Counted from the stretch's first letter, positions 35,809-47,931 are shown. The stretch is 64,000 nucleotides of DNA from Cyanobacteria bacterium FACHB-471 (GCA_014695345.1 JACJOC010000115.1:1-64000), one strand, 5' to 3'. Numbers and translations are program-made. Notes: generated by a model from the letters alone, not told the origin.

Positions 35809-36744
35809 TCAGGTTCTTGCCTCGCAGGTTTGGAGGAATGCTTGAATCCTTTCCCACACTTGATCAACTAGGTGGGGAGAGTCAGCATCAAACCATTCAA
35901 TTTGGCGATCGCCATGAAACCAGGTGCGCTGGCGTTTGGCAAACTGGCGGGTATGCAGAACGATTTGCTCTTTTGCAGCTTGTAGAGAAATGTCTCCGGT
36001 TAAATACTGCTTTACTTCTTGGTAGCCCAATGTGTTGAGCAGAGGCAGGTCATATCCATACTTCTGACAAAGCTGTGTGACTTCAGCAATCAAGCCAGCG
36101 TCAAGCATTTGCTGCGTGCGTTGCTCAATGCGTTGAGCTAGTCGATCCAACGTGACACAATCCAACCCGATTTGCAGAATTGGGTAACTCGGTGGATGTT
36201 CTCCCTGCTGCTGAGAAATGGGTTTTCCGGTGGTGTAGTACACTTCCAGAGCACGCAGCGTTCGGACGGCATCATTTAAGTGAATTTTTTGGGTAGAGAC
36301 GGGATCAATTTGTTTTAGAAAGGCGTAGCACTGAGGTTGTCCTAGTGATTGAAGCTGCGATCGCAATTTCGCTTGTGGGGGTACTCTAGGAATCTGCAAA
36401 CCTTGCGTAATTGCACGAATATAAAGTCCGGTTCCGCCAACTAACAGTGGAATAGAGAAACGATCGCCCAATTGGTGAAACATACCTATGATCTGCTGCG
36501 CCTGCTGCTGATAGTCTGCTAGCGTTAGCGTTTCGGTGGGGTCGCAGATATTTATAAGATAATGGGGGGCTTGCTGTTGCTCAGCGGAGGTTGGTTTTGC
36601 GGTGCCAATGTCAAACTCACGGTAAACCTGACGCGAGTCAGCGCTGAGAATGGCAGACTGGAGCCGTTGGGAGAGGGCGATTGCCAATCCCGACTTTCCA
36701 GTTGCTGTTGCTCCACAAATAACAATTAGAATAGGAATAGCCAA
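35809..36744 (-). CDS. miaA: tRNA dimethylallyltransferase
   Basis: Adds the dimethylallyl group to N6 of A37 in tRNAs reading UNN codons. I place the start at TTG 36744 (giving LAIPILIVICGATATGKSGL, with the start read as Met), because the P-loop GATATGKS should be near the N-terminus and the family is about 300 residues. The longer in-frame extension to 36942 has an unnatural composition. Further motifs are ILSADSRQVYREFDIGTAKP, HYLINICDPTETLTLADYQQ, VGGTGLYIRAI and the C-terminal RQFAKRQRTWF. It is divergent from gyrB. Confidence 0.93.
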   Translation of the reverse strand: MAIPILIVICGATATGKSGLAIALSQRLQSAILSADSRQVYREFDIGTAKPTSAEQQQAPHYLINICDPTETLTLADYQQQAQQIIGMFHQLGDRFSIPLLVGGTGLYIRAITQGLQIPRVPPQAKLRSQLQSLGQPQCYAFLKQIDPVSTQKIHLNDAVRTLRALEVYYTTGKPISQQQGEHPPSYPILQIGLDCVTLDRLAQRIEQRTQQMLDAGLIAEVTQLCQKYGYDLPLLNTLGYQEVKQYLTGDISLQAAKEQIVLHTRQFAKRQRTWFHGDRQIEWFDADSPHLVDQVWERIQAFLQTCEART

Positions 36745-38908
<2,164 letters not shown>

Positions 38909-38926
38909 TCAAATATCTAAATTGGT

Positions 38927-38979
38927 TATCAGTCATTGGTCATTGGGAGTCATCATCCCCAAATGACTAATGACTGATA
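38927..38979 (+). terminator. Large stem-loop after gyrB
   Basis: TATCAGTCATTGGTCATTGG (from 38927) pairs with CCCCAAATGACTAATGACTG (from 38957, continuing ATA) with few mismatches around AGTCATCAT. It begins about 20 bp after the gyrB stop. It lacks a long T-run, so it may be a dispersed repeat acting as an mRNA 3' end. Confidence 0.6.
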
Positions 38980-39189
38980 GCTAAGAGATTCAAAATTGAT
39001 TTTTAAGCTATTGAGAATAGCCATATTTCTCGTGCCACTTAACCTATCTGCGGCTAAGCTTGTGAGGGATGACTAGGCTGCTTAGAAAACATCTCATTCA
39101 TAAACATTATTCCCAGGCAATCCGGATTTAACGGTTGCGAAATGCAAGCCATTTAGTATCGACTTCGACACGAGAAGGTTAACGTGCCT

Positions 39190-39825
39190 ATGTTTATTAA
39201 AACCTTTACCCCAGTTTTACTCCTCACTGCCCTGGTTTTGGGAGGCTGCACCCCCAACGCAAATACCGATTCTGCTAATCCAGACGGAGCTACAGTTCCG
39301 ACAGAACCTACCGAAGCTGCTAGTCCTGAGGATGCGGGTAATGTTCTTGTTGGTTTGGATGGTCAGAGCCAACTTACCCTGCTCAACGGTTGGGTAGAAG
39401 ATCGGGAACTTCATGAGTCAGCCGAGATTCAAGCTTCTAAGCGAGGCAGTGAAGAATACGTGATCGTTTTATCCGAAAACAAGGCAGATTTTGAGAATCT
39501 AACCATTGAGCAGCATTCAGAAATTACACGTGGGTTACTCGTTGAGAGCTTAACCGATCCTGAAATTACTGGACCGACTGATGTAACGACCGTAGGAAGT
39601 AACCCAGCCGTACAGTACGAGATTCAGGGAACCATCGAGGGAATTAACGTAGCATATTTACACACCACGGTTGAAACTCCAACGAAGTATCACCAGATTT
39701 TGGCCTGGACGTTGCCCTCTAGCTTTGAGCGTAACAAACCTGAACTTCAGCAGGTTATCCAAGGCTTTAAAGAAGTTGAAGCACCCGCTGCGACTGAGTC
39801 GCCTGCTCCGTCGCCTGCTCAGTAG
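39190..39825 (+). CDS. Putative lipoprotein of unknown function
   Basis: Protein of 211 residues from ATG 39190; a GTG two codons earlier is also possible. MFIKTFTPVLLLTALVLGGC is a clear lipoprotein signal with lipobox LGGC. A Thr/Ser/Glu-rich linker leads to a globular domain (about 55-190) with QSQLTLLNGWVEDRELHESA, EEYVIVLSENKADFENLTIE and NPAVQYEIQGTIEGINVAYL. The pattern resembles small periplasmic domains in cyanobacterial lipoproteins that I cannot name. It precedes the photosystem I accumulation factor gene by about 175 bp in the same direction. Confidence 0.68.
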   Translation: MFIKTFTPVLLLTALVLGGCTPNANTDSANPDGATVPTEPTEAASPEDAGNVLVGLDGQSQLTLLNGWVEDRELHESAEIQASKRGSEEYVIVLSENKADFENLTIEQHSEITRGLLVESLTDPEITGPTDVTTVGSNPAVQYEIQGTIEGINVAYLHTTVETPTKYHQILAWTLPSSFERNKPELQQVIQGFKEVEAPAATESPAPSPAQ

Positions 39826-40000
39826 CAATAAGGCTTGGCAAGGCTAACTGCCAAAGGCACGTCTGTCTTAGAAGTTGGTTAACTGGGCATGAAGCATCTA
39901 GCGAATCAACTTCTAAAGCAGTTTTAAAGCACACCCTAAGGTTTAACATTGAGGGGATAAGTTTTTGGTTTGGGACGGTTTTTTGCAAAGACGTTTTGTG

Positions 40001-40564
40001 ATGAATTCTTTTTGTCGAAAGCTTTCCAGGCTGTTGCTGAGTCTGGTGCTGCTGCTTGGACTATTAGGACTGCTAGGCAATCCTGCCTGGGCGGGTCTGA
40101 CGGACGATCGCTTTGATGGCAACATTTTTCCGCTCTATGCAGGCAACGGTTCTCTGGTTCCGCCCAAAGTGACGCTGGCAGAGTCTTTTAAAAGAGATAA
40201 GCCAACGCTGGTTGTGTTCTATGTAGATGACAGCAGTGATTGCAAAGAGTTTGTTGCAGTCGTCAACCAGCTTGATTCATTTTACGGTCGGGCGGCTGAT
40301 TTTATTGCCATGACTGTGGATGCGATCGCCCCTCAAGATCACTACGAGCCAACAGACCTGGGCTACTACTACAAGGGACTGGTACCCCAAACGGTGTTAT
40401 TTAATCAGGCGGGGGAGGTTGTGCTGAACGAGACAGGTACAATTCCCTTTGAGCGGATCGACGACAAGTTTCGTGAAGTATTTAACCTGCTGCCCCGCTC
40501 CGAGTCTGTTGAGCTAAAGCGCCGACAGGTGAACGAGATTAATACGGAGTTGGTTAGAGAGTAA
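40001..40564 (+). CDS. Thioredoxin-like thylakoid photosystem I accumulation factor
   Basis: Exported thioredoxin-fold protein of 187 residues; I recognise the cyanobacterial family named thylakoid membrane photosystem I accumulation factor. ATG 40001 (MNSFCRKLSRLLLS) begins a signal sequence that ends near PAWAG. The domain reads LTDDRFDGNIFPLYAGNGSL, DKPTLVVFYVDDSSDCKEFV, YYYKGLVPQTVLFNQAG and SVELKRRQVNEINTEL. The place of the CXXC motif is DSSDC, with only one Cys, so it is unlikely to be a dithiol oxidoreductase. It should act on the lumen side to help photosystem I assemble or stay stable. The VIT/vWA gene follows. Confidence 0.82.
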   Translation: MNSFCRKLSRLLLSLVLLLGLLGLLGNPAWAGLTDDRFDGNIFPLYAGNGSLVPPKVTLAESFKRDKPTLVVFYVDDSSDCKEFVAVVNQLDSFYGRAADFIAMTVDAIAPQDHYEPTDLGYYYKGLVPQTVLFNQAGEVVLNETGTIPFERIDDKFREVFNLLPRSESVELKRRQVNEINTELVRE

Positions 40565-40710
40565 GGATGAGAGGCGCTGGGAGCTAGGGCAAGAAGGTAT
40601 TTCCTCATTCCCTATCCCTCACTCCTCTGTTGCAGTTTTCGCAACCCTGAAGGAGGGCAATTCAACTGATGTCATGGTGAGAGCTATCTTCGTTCACCTA
40701 AGCTCCTCCT

Positions 40711-43113
40711 ATGAAACTCTCCTTTGTTTTGCCGTTGACGGTTCTGCTGGTTGGCGTAGCGGGTAGTTTGGCTCACTTTGCGATCGCCCAATTGCCCACG
40801 CGATCGCCCTCTCCGGCTAACTCAAGTTCCGGCTTAGGGACAGGAGAGTCCCCTGTTACATCCGATGGTGTAATAGGAGGATTGTATGTCCAGATGGATG
40901 GGCAGGAGCAGGTTTTTCCGTTGCGCCACACTGAGGTGAAGGCTCAAGTCAGCGGGAATGTGTCGCGGGTTGAGATGACGCAGACGTTTGAGAATCCGTT
41001 TGAGGAACCACTGGAGGCGGTTTATGTGTTTCCGCTGCCGGACGAGGCGGCAGTGGATGATATGGAAATTCAGATTGGCGATCGCACCATTCGCAGCGAC
41101 ATTAAGCGGCGGGAAGAAGCTCAGGAACTTTATCAGCAGGCGATCGAGCAGGGACAAACAGCAGGCTTGCTGGAGCAAGAGCGAGACAATATCTTCACTC
41201 AGTCATTGGCAAACATTCGCCCTGGCGAGCAGATTAACGTGACGATTCGCTACACCGAGAGCCTTAAGTTTGAGGGTGGTGATTACGAATTTGTCTTTCC
41301 GCTGGTGGTTGGGCCGCGCTACATTCCCGGTACGCCGATTGCTCCCAGCAGTGACACTGACCAGGTGCCCGATGCTTCTCGAATTACGCCACCTGTGCTG
41401 CCACCCGAAGTGCGTTCCGGGCATGACATCGGAGTCACAGTAGACATTGATGCAGGAGTGCCGCTTCAAGACGTGCATTCTACGTCTCACCAAATTTGCA
41501 CCAGCCGCAATGGACAGGCGGTGCGGGTGACGCTTGATGGCGAAGATACGATTCCGAACAAAGATTTGGTTTTGCGATATCGGGTTGCAGGCGATCGCAC
41601 TCAGGCAACTGTCTTGAATCAAGTAGACGAACGGGGCGGACACTTTGCGGCTTACTTGATCCCAGCAGTGGAGTATGACGCAGATGAGATTGTCCCAAAA
41701 GATGTGGTGTTTTTGATGGATACCTCTGGGTCGCAGGAGGGTGATCCTCTGGCAAAGTCGCAAGAGCTAATGCGCCGCATGATCAACGGGCTGAATCCAG
41801 ACGATACGTTTACGATCATTGACTTTGCGAATACCACTACGCAACTCTCCGCTACCCCTTTACCGAATACTGCTGCGAACCGGGCAAGGGCGATCGCTTA
41901 CATCAATCAGCTAGATGCAAACGGTGGCACCGAATTGCTCAACGGAATTCAAGCTGTGATGAACTTTCCACCTGCTCAGGAAGGACGGCTGCGAAGCGTC
42001 GTGCTGCTGACCGATGGCTACATCGGCAACGAAAACGAGGTGATTGCAGAAGTGCAGCGGCGGCTCAGTCCTGGCAACCGTCTGTATAGTTTTGGGGTTG
42101 GCAGTTCGGTGAATCGTTTTCTGCTGAATCGATTGGCAGAGGTTGGTCGCGGTACGGTGCAGGTCGTGCGTCAGGATGAACCAACCGAAGCCGTCGCAGA
42201 GCAGTTTTTTCAACAAATCAACAACCCGGTGTTGACCAACGTTGAGGTGCGCTGGCAGGGAGACGGCGAAGCGCCAGAAATCTATCCCTTAGCGGCACCT
42301 GACCTATTTACCGAGCAGCCGTTGGTGCTGTTTGGACGTAAGCCTGATGGCATCAGCGGCACTCTGCAAATTACTGGAACGGCAGCAGGTGGGCGGCGCT
42401 ATGAGCAGACGATCCCGGTCAACTTTGAGGAGGAAGGGAATGAGGCGATCGCCCAACTCTGGGGCAGATTCCGCATCAAAGATCTGATGAACCAAATGTT
42501 TGGCGGCGAAACCACAACAGGCGTTGAAGCGGTCACCAATACAGCCCTAGAGTATCGGCTGCTGTCGCAATACACTGCCTTTGTCGCCATTAGTGAAGAG
42601 GTGCGAGTAGACCCAGACGGCACACGCCGTCGAGTGCAGGTTCCCGTCGAGCTACCGGAAGGGGTAAGCTACGAAGGAATTTTTGGCGGTGCTGATGCAG
42701 CCATGAGCAATTCTGCTCCGGGTGGTGCAATGGCTCCCAGTCGCTCAATGGCTTCAGTCGGACAGCAAGATGCTTATGAAATGGCACCCGATCCACTCAC
42801 GCTCCGCCCAATGTCTCCTATTCCTACACCAACAGCCTCCCAAATTCAAATCGTTGATACAGAAGGATTAGATGAGGCAGAGCTAGCTTCACTGGAGCAG
42901 CACTTGCAGTCTGTCAATTTGCCTTCTGGTTTTACCGGAGATCTGGTTTTAGAGCTGCGCCTGCGGAATGGTCGTGTCGAGCGAGTGCTGCTGAATGATC
43001 AGGAATCGACGATAGAAGCGGCTGAGGTCGTTGATCCTGTGAGGCGATCGCTACAAACCTGGACATCTCCCACTCAACAAACTGGAACCGTTCGGCTAAC
43101 GCTGCGGGTTTAG
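40711..43113 (+). CDS. VIT and von Willebrand A domain protein, exported
   Basis: Predicted envelope protein of 800 residues. It has a signal sequence (about 1-28), then a VIT domain (about 50-180: RHTEVKAQVSGNVSRVEMTQ, FENPFEEPLEAVYVFPLPDE). A vWA domain follows (about 330-500) with the metal site DTSGSQ and later TDGYIGNE. The C-terminal part is a linker rich in Pro/Ser/Met and a small domain ending RSLQTWTSPTQQTGTVRLTL. The family resembles inter-alpha-trypsin-inhibitor heavy chains and may bind surface or matrix proteins through divalent metal. No adhesion partner is nearby. The function is inferred from domains only. Confidence 0.87.
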   Translation: MKLSFVLPLTVLLVGVAGSLAHFAIAQLPTRSPSPANSSSGLGTGESPVTSDGVIGGLYVQMDGQEQVFPLRHTEVKAQVSGNVSRVEMTQTFENPFEEPLEAVYVFPLPDEAAVDDMEIQIGDRTIRSDIKRREEAQELYQQAIEQGQTAGLLEQERDNIFTQSLANIRPGEQINVTIRYTESLKFEGGDYEFVFPLVVGPRYIPGTPIAPSSDTDQVPDASRITPPVLPPEVRSGHDIGVTVDIDAGVPLQDVHSTSHQICTSRNGQAVRVTLDGEDTIPNKDLVLRYRVAGDRTQATVLNQVDERGGHFAAYLIPAVEYDADEIVPKDVVFLMDTSGSQEGDPLAKSQELMRRMINGLNPDDTFTIIDFANTTTQLSATPLPNTAANRARAIAYINQLDANGGTELLNGIQAVMNFPPAQEGRLRSVVLLTDGYIGNENEVIAEVQRRLSPGNRLYSFGVGSSVNRFLLNRLAEVGRGTVQVVRQDEPTEAVAEQFFQQINNPVLTNVEVRWQGDGEAPEIYPLAAPDLFTEQPLVLFGRKPDGISGTLQITGTAAGGRRYEQTIPVNFEEEGNEAIAQLWGRFRIKDLMNQMFGGETTTGVEAVTNTALEYRLLSQYTAFVAISEEVRVDPDGTRRRVQVPVELPEGVSYEGIFGGADAAMSNSAPGGAMAPSRSMASVGQQDAYEMAPDPLTLRPMSPIPTPTASQIQIVDTEGLDEAELASLEQHLQSVNLPSGFTGDLVLELRLRNGRVERVLLNDQESTIEAAEVVDPVRRSLQTWTSPTQQTGTVRLTLRV

Positions 43114-43132
43114 AGCAATTAGCATAAATTGC

Positions 43133-43160
43133 GTAGGGGCGGTTCGTGAACCGCCCCTAC
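43133..43160. terminator. 28-nt palindrome GTAGGGGCGGTTCG/CGAACC...
   Basis: GTAGGGGCGGTTCG followed at once by TGAACCGCCCCTAC forms a near-perfect palindrome (43133-43160). It is a widespread cyanobacterial repeat. It sits 20 bp after the vWA gene and before the 3' end of petL on the other strand, so it may end both transcripts. Confidence 0.7.
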
Positions 43161-43248
43161 AGGCGAAATTAACCTGAGGTTTGGGCTTTGAGCTGAATTT
43201 CAGCTCAAGGCTGTTAAATCTCCAGGCTGTTGATCGGATCCATTCAAC

Positions 43249-43344
43249 CTAAATCAACTTAACCGCACGCAGCCCAAAATACAGCGCGATCGCCGCCCCA
43301 AATGCAGCCCCGTAAAGCAGAATGTAAGCAAGTACTCCAGACAT
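43249..43344 (-). CDS. petL: Cytochrome b6f complex subunit PetL
   Basis: A 31-codon gene on the minus strand. The product starts MSGVLAYILLYGAAFGAA and ends IALYFGLRAVKLI: one transmembrane helix with the AYI...FG.A..L.FGLRA.KLI pattern of PetL, a small subunit that stabilises the cytochrome b6f dimer in thylakoids. The ATG at 43344 follows AAAGGAAAGG at good spacing, supporting translation. It lies between the vWA gene (convergent) and aroB (divergent). It is too short for most automatic thresholds. PetM, PetN and PetG sequences fit less well. Confidence 0.8.
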   Translation of the reverse strand: MSGVLAYILLYGAAFGAAIALYFGLRAVKLI

Positions 43345-43432
43345 TTAACCTTTCCTTTAAAAGCTTCATAAAACTATTGAACCACTTCCTGGAGTAGAAT
43401 ACAGCGCACGAGGGTTATGGGTTGGTAAGCCA

Positions 43433-44527
43433 ATGAAATCTGTTGTCACAGTTGAGTTACCGCAGCGGTCGTATGAAGTTGCCGTCGTTTCAGGTGGGCT
43501 AGACCATTTGGGCAGTTGGATGCAGCCGCTGAAGCTAGGAAAAAAGGTGCTGCTGATTTCTAATCCCGGCATTTTTCGTAGCTATGGAGAACGGGCGATC
43601 GCCTCTTTAGAACAGGCGGGTTTTGAGGTCGTCCAGCATACGATTCCAGCAGGCGAACGCTACAAAACTCTCGCCTCAATTCAAAAAATTTATGACACGG
43701 CTCTAGCAAATCGCCTAGAGCGCTCCTCGACTATCGTGGCGTTGGGTGGTGGAGTGGTTGGGGATATGGCAGGCTTTGCAGCAGCAACCTGGCTGAGGGG
43801 AATTAACTTTGTCCAGGTTCCAACTTCTTTGCTAGCAATGATTGATGCCTCAATCGGCGGCAAGACGGGTGTAAATCATCCCCAGGGCAAAAACCTGATC
43901 GGCGCATTTTATCAGCCGCGCCTGGTACTCATCGACCCGCAAGTGCTAAATACGCTACCTGCAAGAGAATTTCGGGCAGGCATGGCAGAGGTAATCAAAT
44001 ATGGCATCATCTGGGACGCTCAGTTGTTTGAACAGCTAGAGCAAGCTTCCCGACTAGATCAACAGCGCTATCTCGATCTAGAACTCTTGCAAATGATTTT
44101 GACCCGTTCCTGTGAGGCAAAGGCACACGTTGTCAGCAAAGACGAGAAAGAAGCAGGACTACGAGCGATTTTGAATTATGGTCACACGATCGGACATGCA
44201 GTTGAAAGCTTGACTGGATATCGTCTGGTGAATCACGGAGAAGCTGTTGCGATCGGCATGGTCGCAGCCGGACAGATTGCTGTGGAATTGGGGCTGTGGA
44301 CGCAAGCAGAGAGCGATCGCCAACATGCCTTAATCCAAAAAACTGGACTGCCTACTCAGATCCCAGCTGAGCTAGATGTTGAAGCGATCGTAGATACCCT
44401 GCAAACCGACAAGAAAGTTGAAGCCGGACGGGTTCGCTTTGTCCTCCCCACTCAAATTGGAACCGTCAAAGTAACCGATCAAGTACCGTCAGAAACCGTT
44501 CGGCAGGTATTACGCCAACTCCAATAA
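43433..44527 (+). CDS. aroB: 3-dehydroquinate synthase
   Basis: Second step of the shikimate pathway: converts DAHP to 3-dehydroquinate using NAD and a divalent metal. The 364-residue protein has [40 protein letters not shown] and the metal ligands Glu (AEVIKYG) and His ([20 protein letters not shown]). Length and motifs are complete. hisC follows after 42 bp in the same direction, so the two are probably co-transcribed, linking aromatic and histidine pathways. Confidence 0.97.
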   Translation: MKSVVTVELPQRSYEVAVVSGGLDHLGSWMQPLKLGKKVLLISNPGIFRSYGERAIASLEQAGFEVVQHTIPAGERYKTLASIQKIYDTALANRLERSSTIVALGGGVVGDMAGFAAATWLRGINFVQVPTSLLAMIDASIGGKTGVNHPQGKNLIGAFYQPRLVLIDPQVLNTLPAREFRAGMAEVIKYGIIWDAQLFEQLEQASRLDQQRYLDLELLQMILTRSCEAKAHVVSKDEKEAGLRAILNYGHTIGHAVESLTGYRLVNHGEAVAIGMVAAGQIAVELGLWTQAESDRQHALIQKTGLPTQIPAELDVEAIVDTLQTDKKVEAGRVRFVLPTQIGTVKVTDQVPSETVRQVLRQLQ

Positions 44528-44569
44528 TTCAATTTCATTCAATCAATTCGTTCAATCAAGGGAGATCTC

Positions 44570-45610
44570 ATGCAATTTTTCCGCGATCGCATCAACGCGA
44601 TGCAGGGCTACAAACCGGGAGAACAGCCGCCACCGGGATCGAACATCATCAAGCTCAACACGAATGAGAATCCCTACCCGCCTTCACCTGCGGCACTTCA
44701 GGTGTTGCAAGATCTGAGTGGCGAGTTGCTGCGCCGCTACCCTGATCCGACTGCGAAACCATTTCGGGAAGCAGCGAGTAAAGCATTGGGCATTCCTGCC
44801 GACTGGATCTTGGTTGGCAATGGTAGTGATGACCTGCTAACGATGATTTTGCGGGCTTGCGCGGAACCAGAACGGCGCGTCGTTTATCCTGCTCCAACCT
44901 ACGTTTTGTACCGCACCCTAACTCAAATTCAAGATGCCGAGTTTGTCGAATTGCCCTACGGCGAGGAGTACGATCTGCCCGTTGAGGAGTTGATTGCTGC
45001 CAACGGAGCCGTTACCTTCATCGCGTCCCCTAACAGCCCTTCTGGAACACTCGTTCCCAATGCATTGCTGGAGAAACTGGCAGCGGGGCTTTCTGGCTTA
45101 CTAGTGATTGATGAAGCCTACGTCGATTTTGCTGAGTCAGACGCACTGGAACTGGTTGAAAAATACGATAACGTCATTGTTCTCAGAACCCTTTCTAAAG
45201 GATATTCTCTGGCAGGTCTGCGATTGGGTTTTGGGATTGGCAACCCAGCTTTACTGGACGGACTGATGAAGGTTAAGGATAGCTATAACGTTGACGCGAT
45301 CGCCTGTGCAGTGGGTGCGGCGGCGATCGCCGACCAACCTCATAAAATTGCCAATGCCGAAAAGGTTAAAGCATCCCGCGCAAAACTGGCAGAAGACTTG
45401 GAGCAGCTAGGCTTCCAGGTTGGGCCTTCCCAAGCTAATTTTCTGCTGGTGCGTCCACCTCACGGCAATGCCGAGGAAATTTACCTGAAGTTAAAAGACC
45501 AAGGCATCCTAGTCCGCTACTTTAACCAACCCCAACTCCAGGACAAACTGCGAATCACGATTGGCACGGATACGCAAAATCAGAAATTGGTGCAATTACT
45601 CAGCCAGTAG
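44570..45610 (+). CDS. hisC: Histidinol-phosphate aminotransferase
   Basis: PLP-dependent class II aminotransferase of histidine biosynthesis, 346 residues; members may also transaminate aromatic substrates. Visible motifs are LNTNENPYPPSPAAL, GNGSDDLLTMILRA, SPNSPSGTLVP, the cofactor loop VIDEAYVDFAE and the PLP lysine in RTLSKGYSLAGLRLGFGIG. The ATG at 44570 has GGGAGATCTC in front. It shares a probable operon with aroB and is convergent with era (25 bp between stops). Confidence 0.93.
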   Translation: MQFFRDRINAMQGYKPGEQPPPGSNIIKLNTNENPYPPSPAALQVLQDLSGELLRRYPDPTAKPFREAASKALGIPADWILVGNGSDDLLTMILRACAEPERRVVYPAPTYVLYRTLTQIQDAEFVELPYGEEYDLPVEELIAANGAVTFIASPNSPSGTLVPNALLEKLAAGLSGLLVIDEAYVDFAESDALELVEKYDNVIVLRTLSKGYSLAGLRLGFGIGNPALLDGLMKVKDSYNVDAIACAVGAAAIADQPHKIANAEKVKASRAKLAEDLEQLGFQVGPSQANFLLVRPPHGNAEEIYLKLKDQGILVRYFNQPQLQDKLRITIGTDTQNQKLVQLLSQ

Positions 45611-45635
45611 CCAGGCTCTCTGGCTCTTGAGGATA

Positions 45636-46613
45636 TTACTCCTCAACCCGATAGCCAAATTCTGCAAGTCGTGTGCGGGACTGCCGCCATTTTGGTTGCA
45701 CCCGCACAAATAGCTCCAGGTAGACCTTTCCCATTACCAGCTTTTGAATTTGCTGACGGGCCGCCGTCCCGATCGCCTTCAACATACTGGCACCCTTGCC
45801 GATCACAATCCCCTTTTGCGACTGCCGCTCAACATTGATCGTGGCGAGAATGCGGGTGATTTCAGGCTCTTCGTCTACGCGGTCAATGGCGATCGCCACT
45901 GAATGCGGCACTTCTTCACGAGTCAGCAGCAGAATTTGCTCCCGAATCAATTCAGCCATGATGAAACGCTCTGGCTGGTCAGTGACTAAATCGGGGGGAT
46001 AGTAGTACGGGCCCAACTCCAGTCGCTCATTCAACAAACTTTGCAAAGCTTCCAACCCGTCTCCTGTGAGGGCAGAAAATTTTGCCACTGCCCAACCGTT
46101 TGCTGCTGCTAGTTGGATGTAGCTATGGTCGATTGATTCAGCATCAGCAGACTGCTGGTCTGCCTTGTTGATCCCCAAGATCACAGGCGTTTTAGATTGG
46201 CTGAGCAAATCTACGACAAAGCGATCGCCCCCGCCCGCCTCCACCGTTCCGTCTACCACAAACAGCAGTACATCTACCGAATCGATCGCAATTCGGGCAT
46301 TTCTCACCAGCACTTCCCCAAGCTGATGATGGGGCTTGTGAATCCCTGGCGTATCAACAAAAATAATTTGCACCTCAGGGGTCGTCAAAATTCCTCTGAG
46401 GCGATTGCGTGTCGTCTGTGCCACTGGCGACGTAATCGCAATCTTTTGCCCCACCAATTCGTTCATCAGGGTAGATTTGCCCACATTCGGCCGTCCCACG
46501 ATGCCCACAAAGCCAGACTTGAAGCCTTCGGGAGCCTGTGGGATCAAAGCCACGTCCGACAAAAGTGGCAGCGCCTCAGCCTGATTATCGAGTTCAAAAT
46601 CTACATCTGTCAT
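45636..46613 (-). CDS. era: GTPase Era
   Basis: Essential GTPase for 16S rRNA maturation and 30S assembly, 325 residues with an N-terminal extension of about 30. G motifs are GRPNVGKST (G1), VAQTTRNRLRG (G2), FVDTPGIHKPHHQLGE (G3), INKADQ (G4) and SALTGDG (G5). The C-terminal KH domain has EEVPHSVAI and GIVIGKGASMLKAIG, which bind the 3' end of 16S rRNA. It is transcribed alone toward hisC. Confidence 0.97.
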   Translation of the reverse strand: MTDVDFELDNQAEALPLLSDVALIPQAPEGFKSGFVGIVGRPNVGKSTLMNELVGQKIAITSPVAQTTRNRLRGILTTPEVQIIFVDTPGIHKPHHQLGEVLVRNARIAIDSVDVLLFVVDGTVEAGGGDRFVVDLLSQSKTPVILGINKADQQSADAESIDHSYIQLAAANGWAVAKFSALTGDGLEALQSLLNERLELGPYYYPPDLVTDQPERFIMAELIREQILLLTREEVPHSVAIAIDRVDEEPEITRILATINVERQSQKGIVIGKGASMLKAIGTAARQQIQKLVMGKVYLELFVRVQPKWRQSRTRLAEFGYRVEE

Positions 46614-46860
46614 CGTTACTGTTTGCTTAATTTTTTGACTCAGCAGCTTAACAAGACTCCAGAAAACTGCCGCAGCCTAAGCTCTTACTATCGCTATCGT
46701 ATCCTGCACGTCAAATTTATAGCGCAGATCGGTTGAGCTAATGTAGAAGGTTTTGGCAACAAATGATCCTAAAGGCTAAGCCAATTCTCATTATTGGATG
46801 GGAAAATGCAGGGCGGGTGTGGCTCTTGGTCTACCCGCTGATGGATTCTATGAAAGCTTC

Positions 46861-47931
46861 ATGCAATTTCCTAAATCTTCTGGCTCAACGGGTTTTTCTC
46901 AAAGCAAAATTGGCGATCGCTCCTCTTCCCAGTACGCCCTAGAGGATCGCCTTCAGATTGAGTACTTGATTGATCCAGTCAATGCTCAGACCGATCTGGA
47001 GTCAGCGCAGGATGTGATTGAGGGCTTGAGCAAAACGCCAAAATCTTTGCCGCCGCGCTACTTTTATGACGATCACGGCTCTCAATTGTTCGAGCAAATT
47101 TGCGATTTGCCAGAATATTACCTGACTCGCACAGAAGCCGCCATTTTTCAGGAATACGCAGGGGCGATCGCCCAACTGACTGGAGCCTGCGAAATTGTCG
47201 AACTAGGCAGCGGCAGCAGCAGCAAAACTCGCCTCTTGCTAGATGCCTACCAGCAGCAGGGATATCCCTTACGCTACCTGCCCATTGACGTTAGTGCAGG
47301 CATTCTTGAAAGCAGCGCCCGTACCCTGTTAACGGACTATTCCAGCCTCAAAATTCACGGGTTGGTCAGCACCTATGAGCTAGCGCTAGAGCGGCTCAGC
47401 CCAGCCCCACTGCCCACTCGGATGATTTGCTTCATTGGCAGCACTCTAGGCAACCTGAATTCGCAAGAATGTGACGTATTCTTCTCACAGGTTACTCAAG
47501 CATTGCAGACTGGTGAATATTTTCTGTTAGGCATCGACCTACAAAAGCCAAAGGAACTGCTAGAAGCGGCTTATAACGACAGCCAAGGTGTCACCGCTGC
47601 CTTTAATTTGAATATGCTCAGCCATTTAAACCAGCAATTTGACGGAAACTTTGACCTGACTCAATTTGAACACTGGTCTTTTTATAACGAATCGCTGCAA
47701 CAAATCGAAATGCACTTACGCAGCCTGAAGGCGCAAACTGTTGAATTGCGAGATTTAGGAGTGGCGATCGCCTTTCAATCAGGAGAAACTATCCTAAGTG
47801 AAATCTCGCGTAAGTTTAACCTCGCTCAAATTCAGCAAGAGCTTGAGTCCAAAGGACTTCAGCCTATCCAAACTTGGACTGATCCAAATCAATGGTTTGG
47901 ACTGTTGCTTTGCCAGCGATGTAATTCTTAA
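46861..47931 (+). CDS. egtD: L-histidine N-alpha-methyltransferase (EgtD family)
   Basis: EgtD makes hercynine, the first step to the thiol ergothioneine. ATG 46861 (MQFPKSSGSTGFSQ) is chosen over one 63 bp upstream because the family begins near the EYLIDPVNAQTD segment and no long extension is usual. Motifs are LPPRYFYDDHGSQLFEQICD, YYLTRTEAAIF, the SAM site VELGSGSSSKTRLLLDAY, CFIGSTLGNL and a final GLLLCQR. The product is 356 residues. No egtB is visible in the window; in cyanobacteria it may lie elsewhere. The substrate is assigned by family. Confidence 0.87.
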   Translation: MQFPKSSGSTGFSQSKIGDRSSSQYALEDRLQIEYLIDPVNAQTDLESAQDVIEGLSKTPKSLPPRYFYDDHGSQLFEQICDLPEYYLTRTEAAIFQEYAGAIAQLTGACEIVELGSGSSSKTRLLLDAYQQQGYPLRYLPIDVSAGILESSARTLLTDYSSLKIHGLVSTYELALERLSPAPLPTRMICFIGSTLGNLNSQECDVFFSQVTQALQTGEYFLLGIDLQKPKELLEAAYNDSQGVTAAFNLNMLSHLNQQFDGNFDLTQFEHWSFYNESLQQIEMHLRSLKAQTVELRDLGVAIAFQSGETILSEISRKFNLAQIQQELESKGLQPIQTWTDPNQWFGLLLCQRCNS

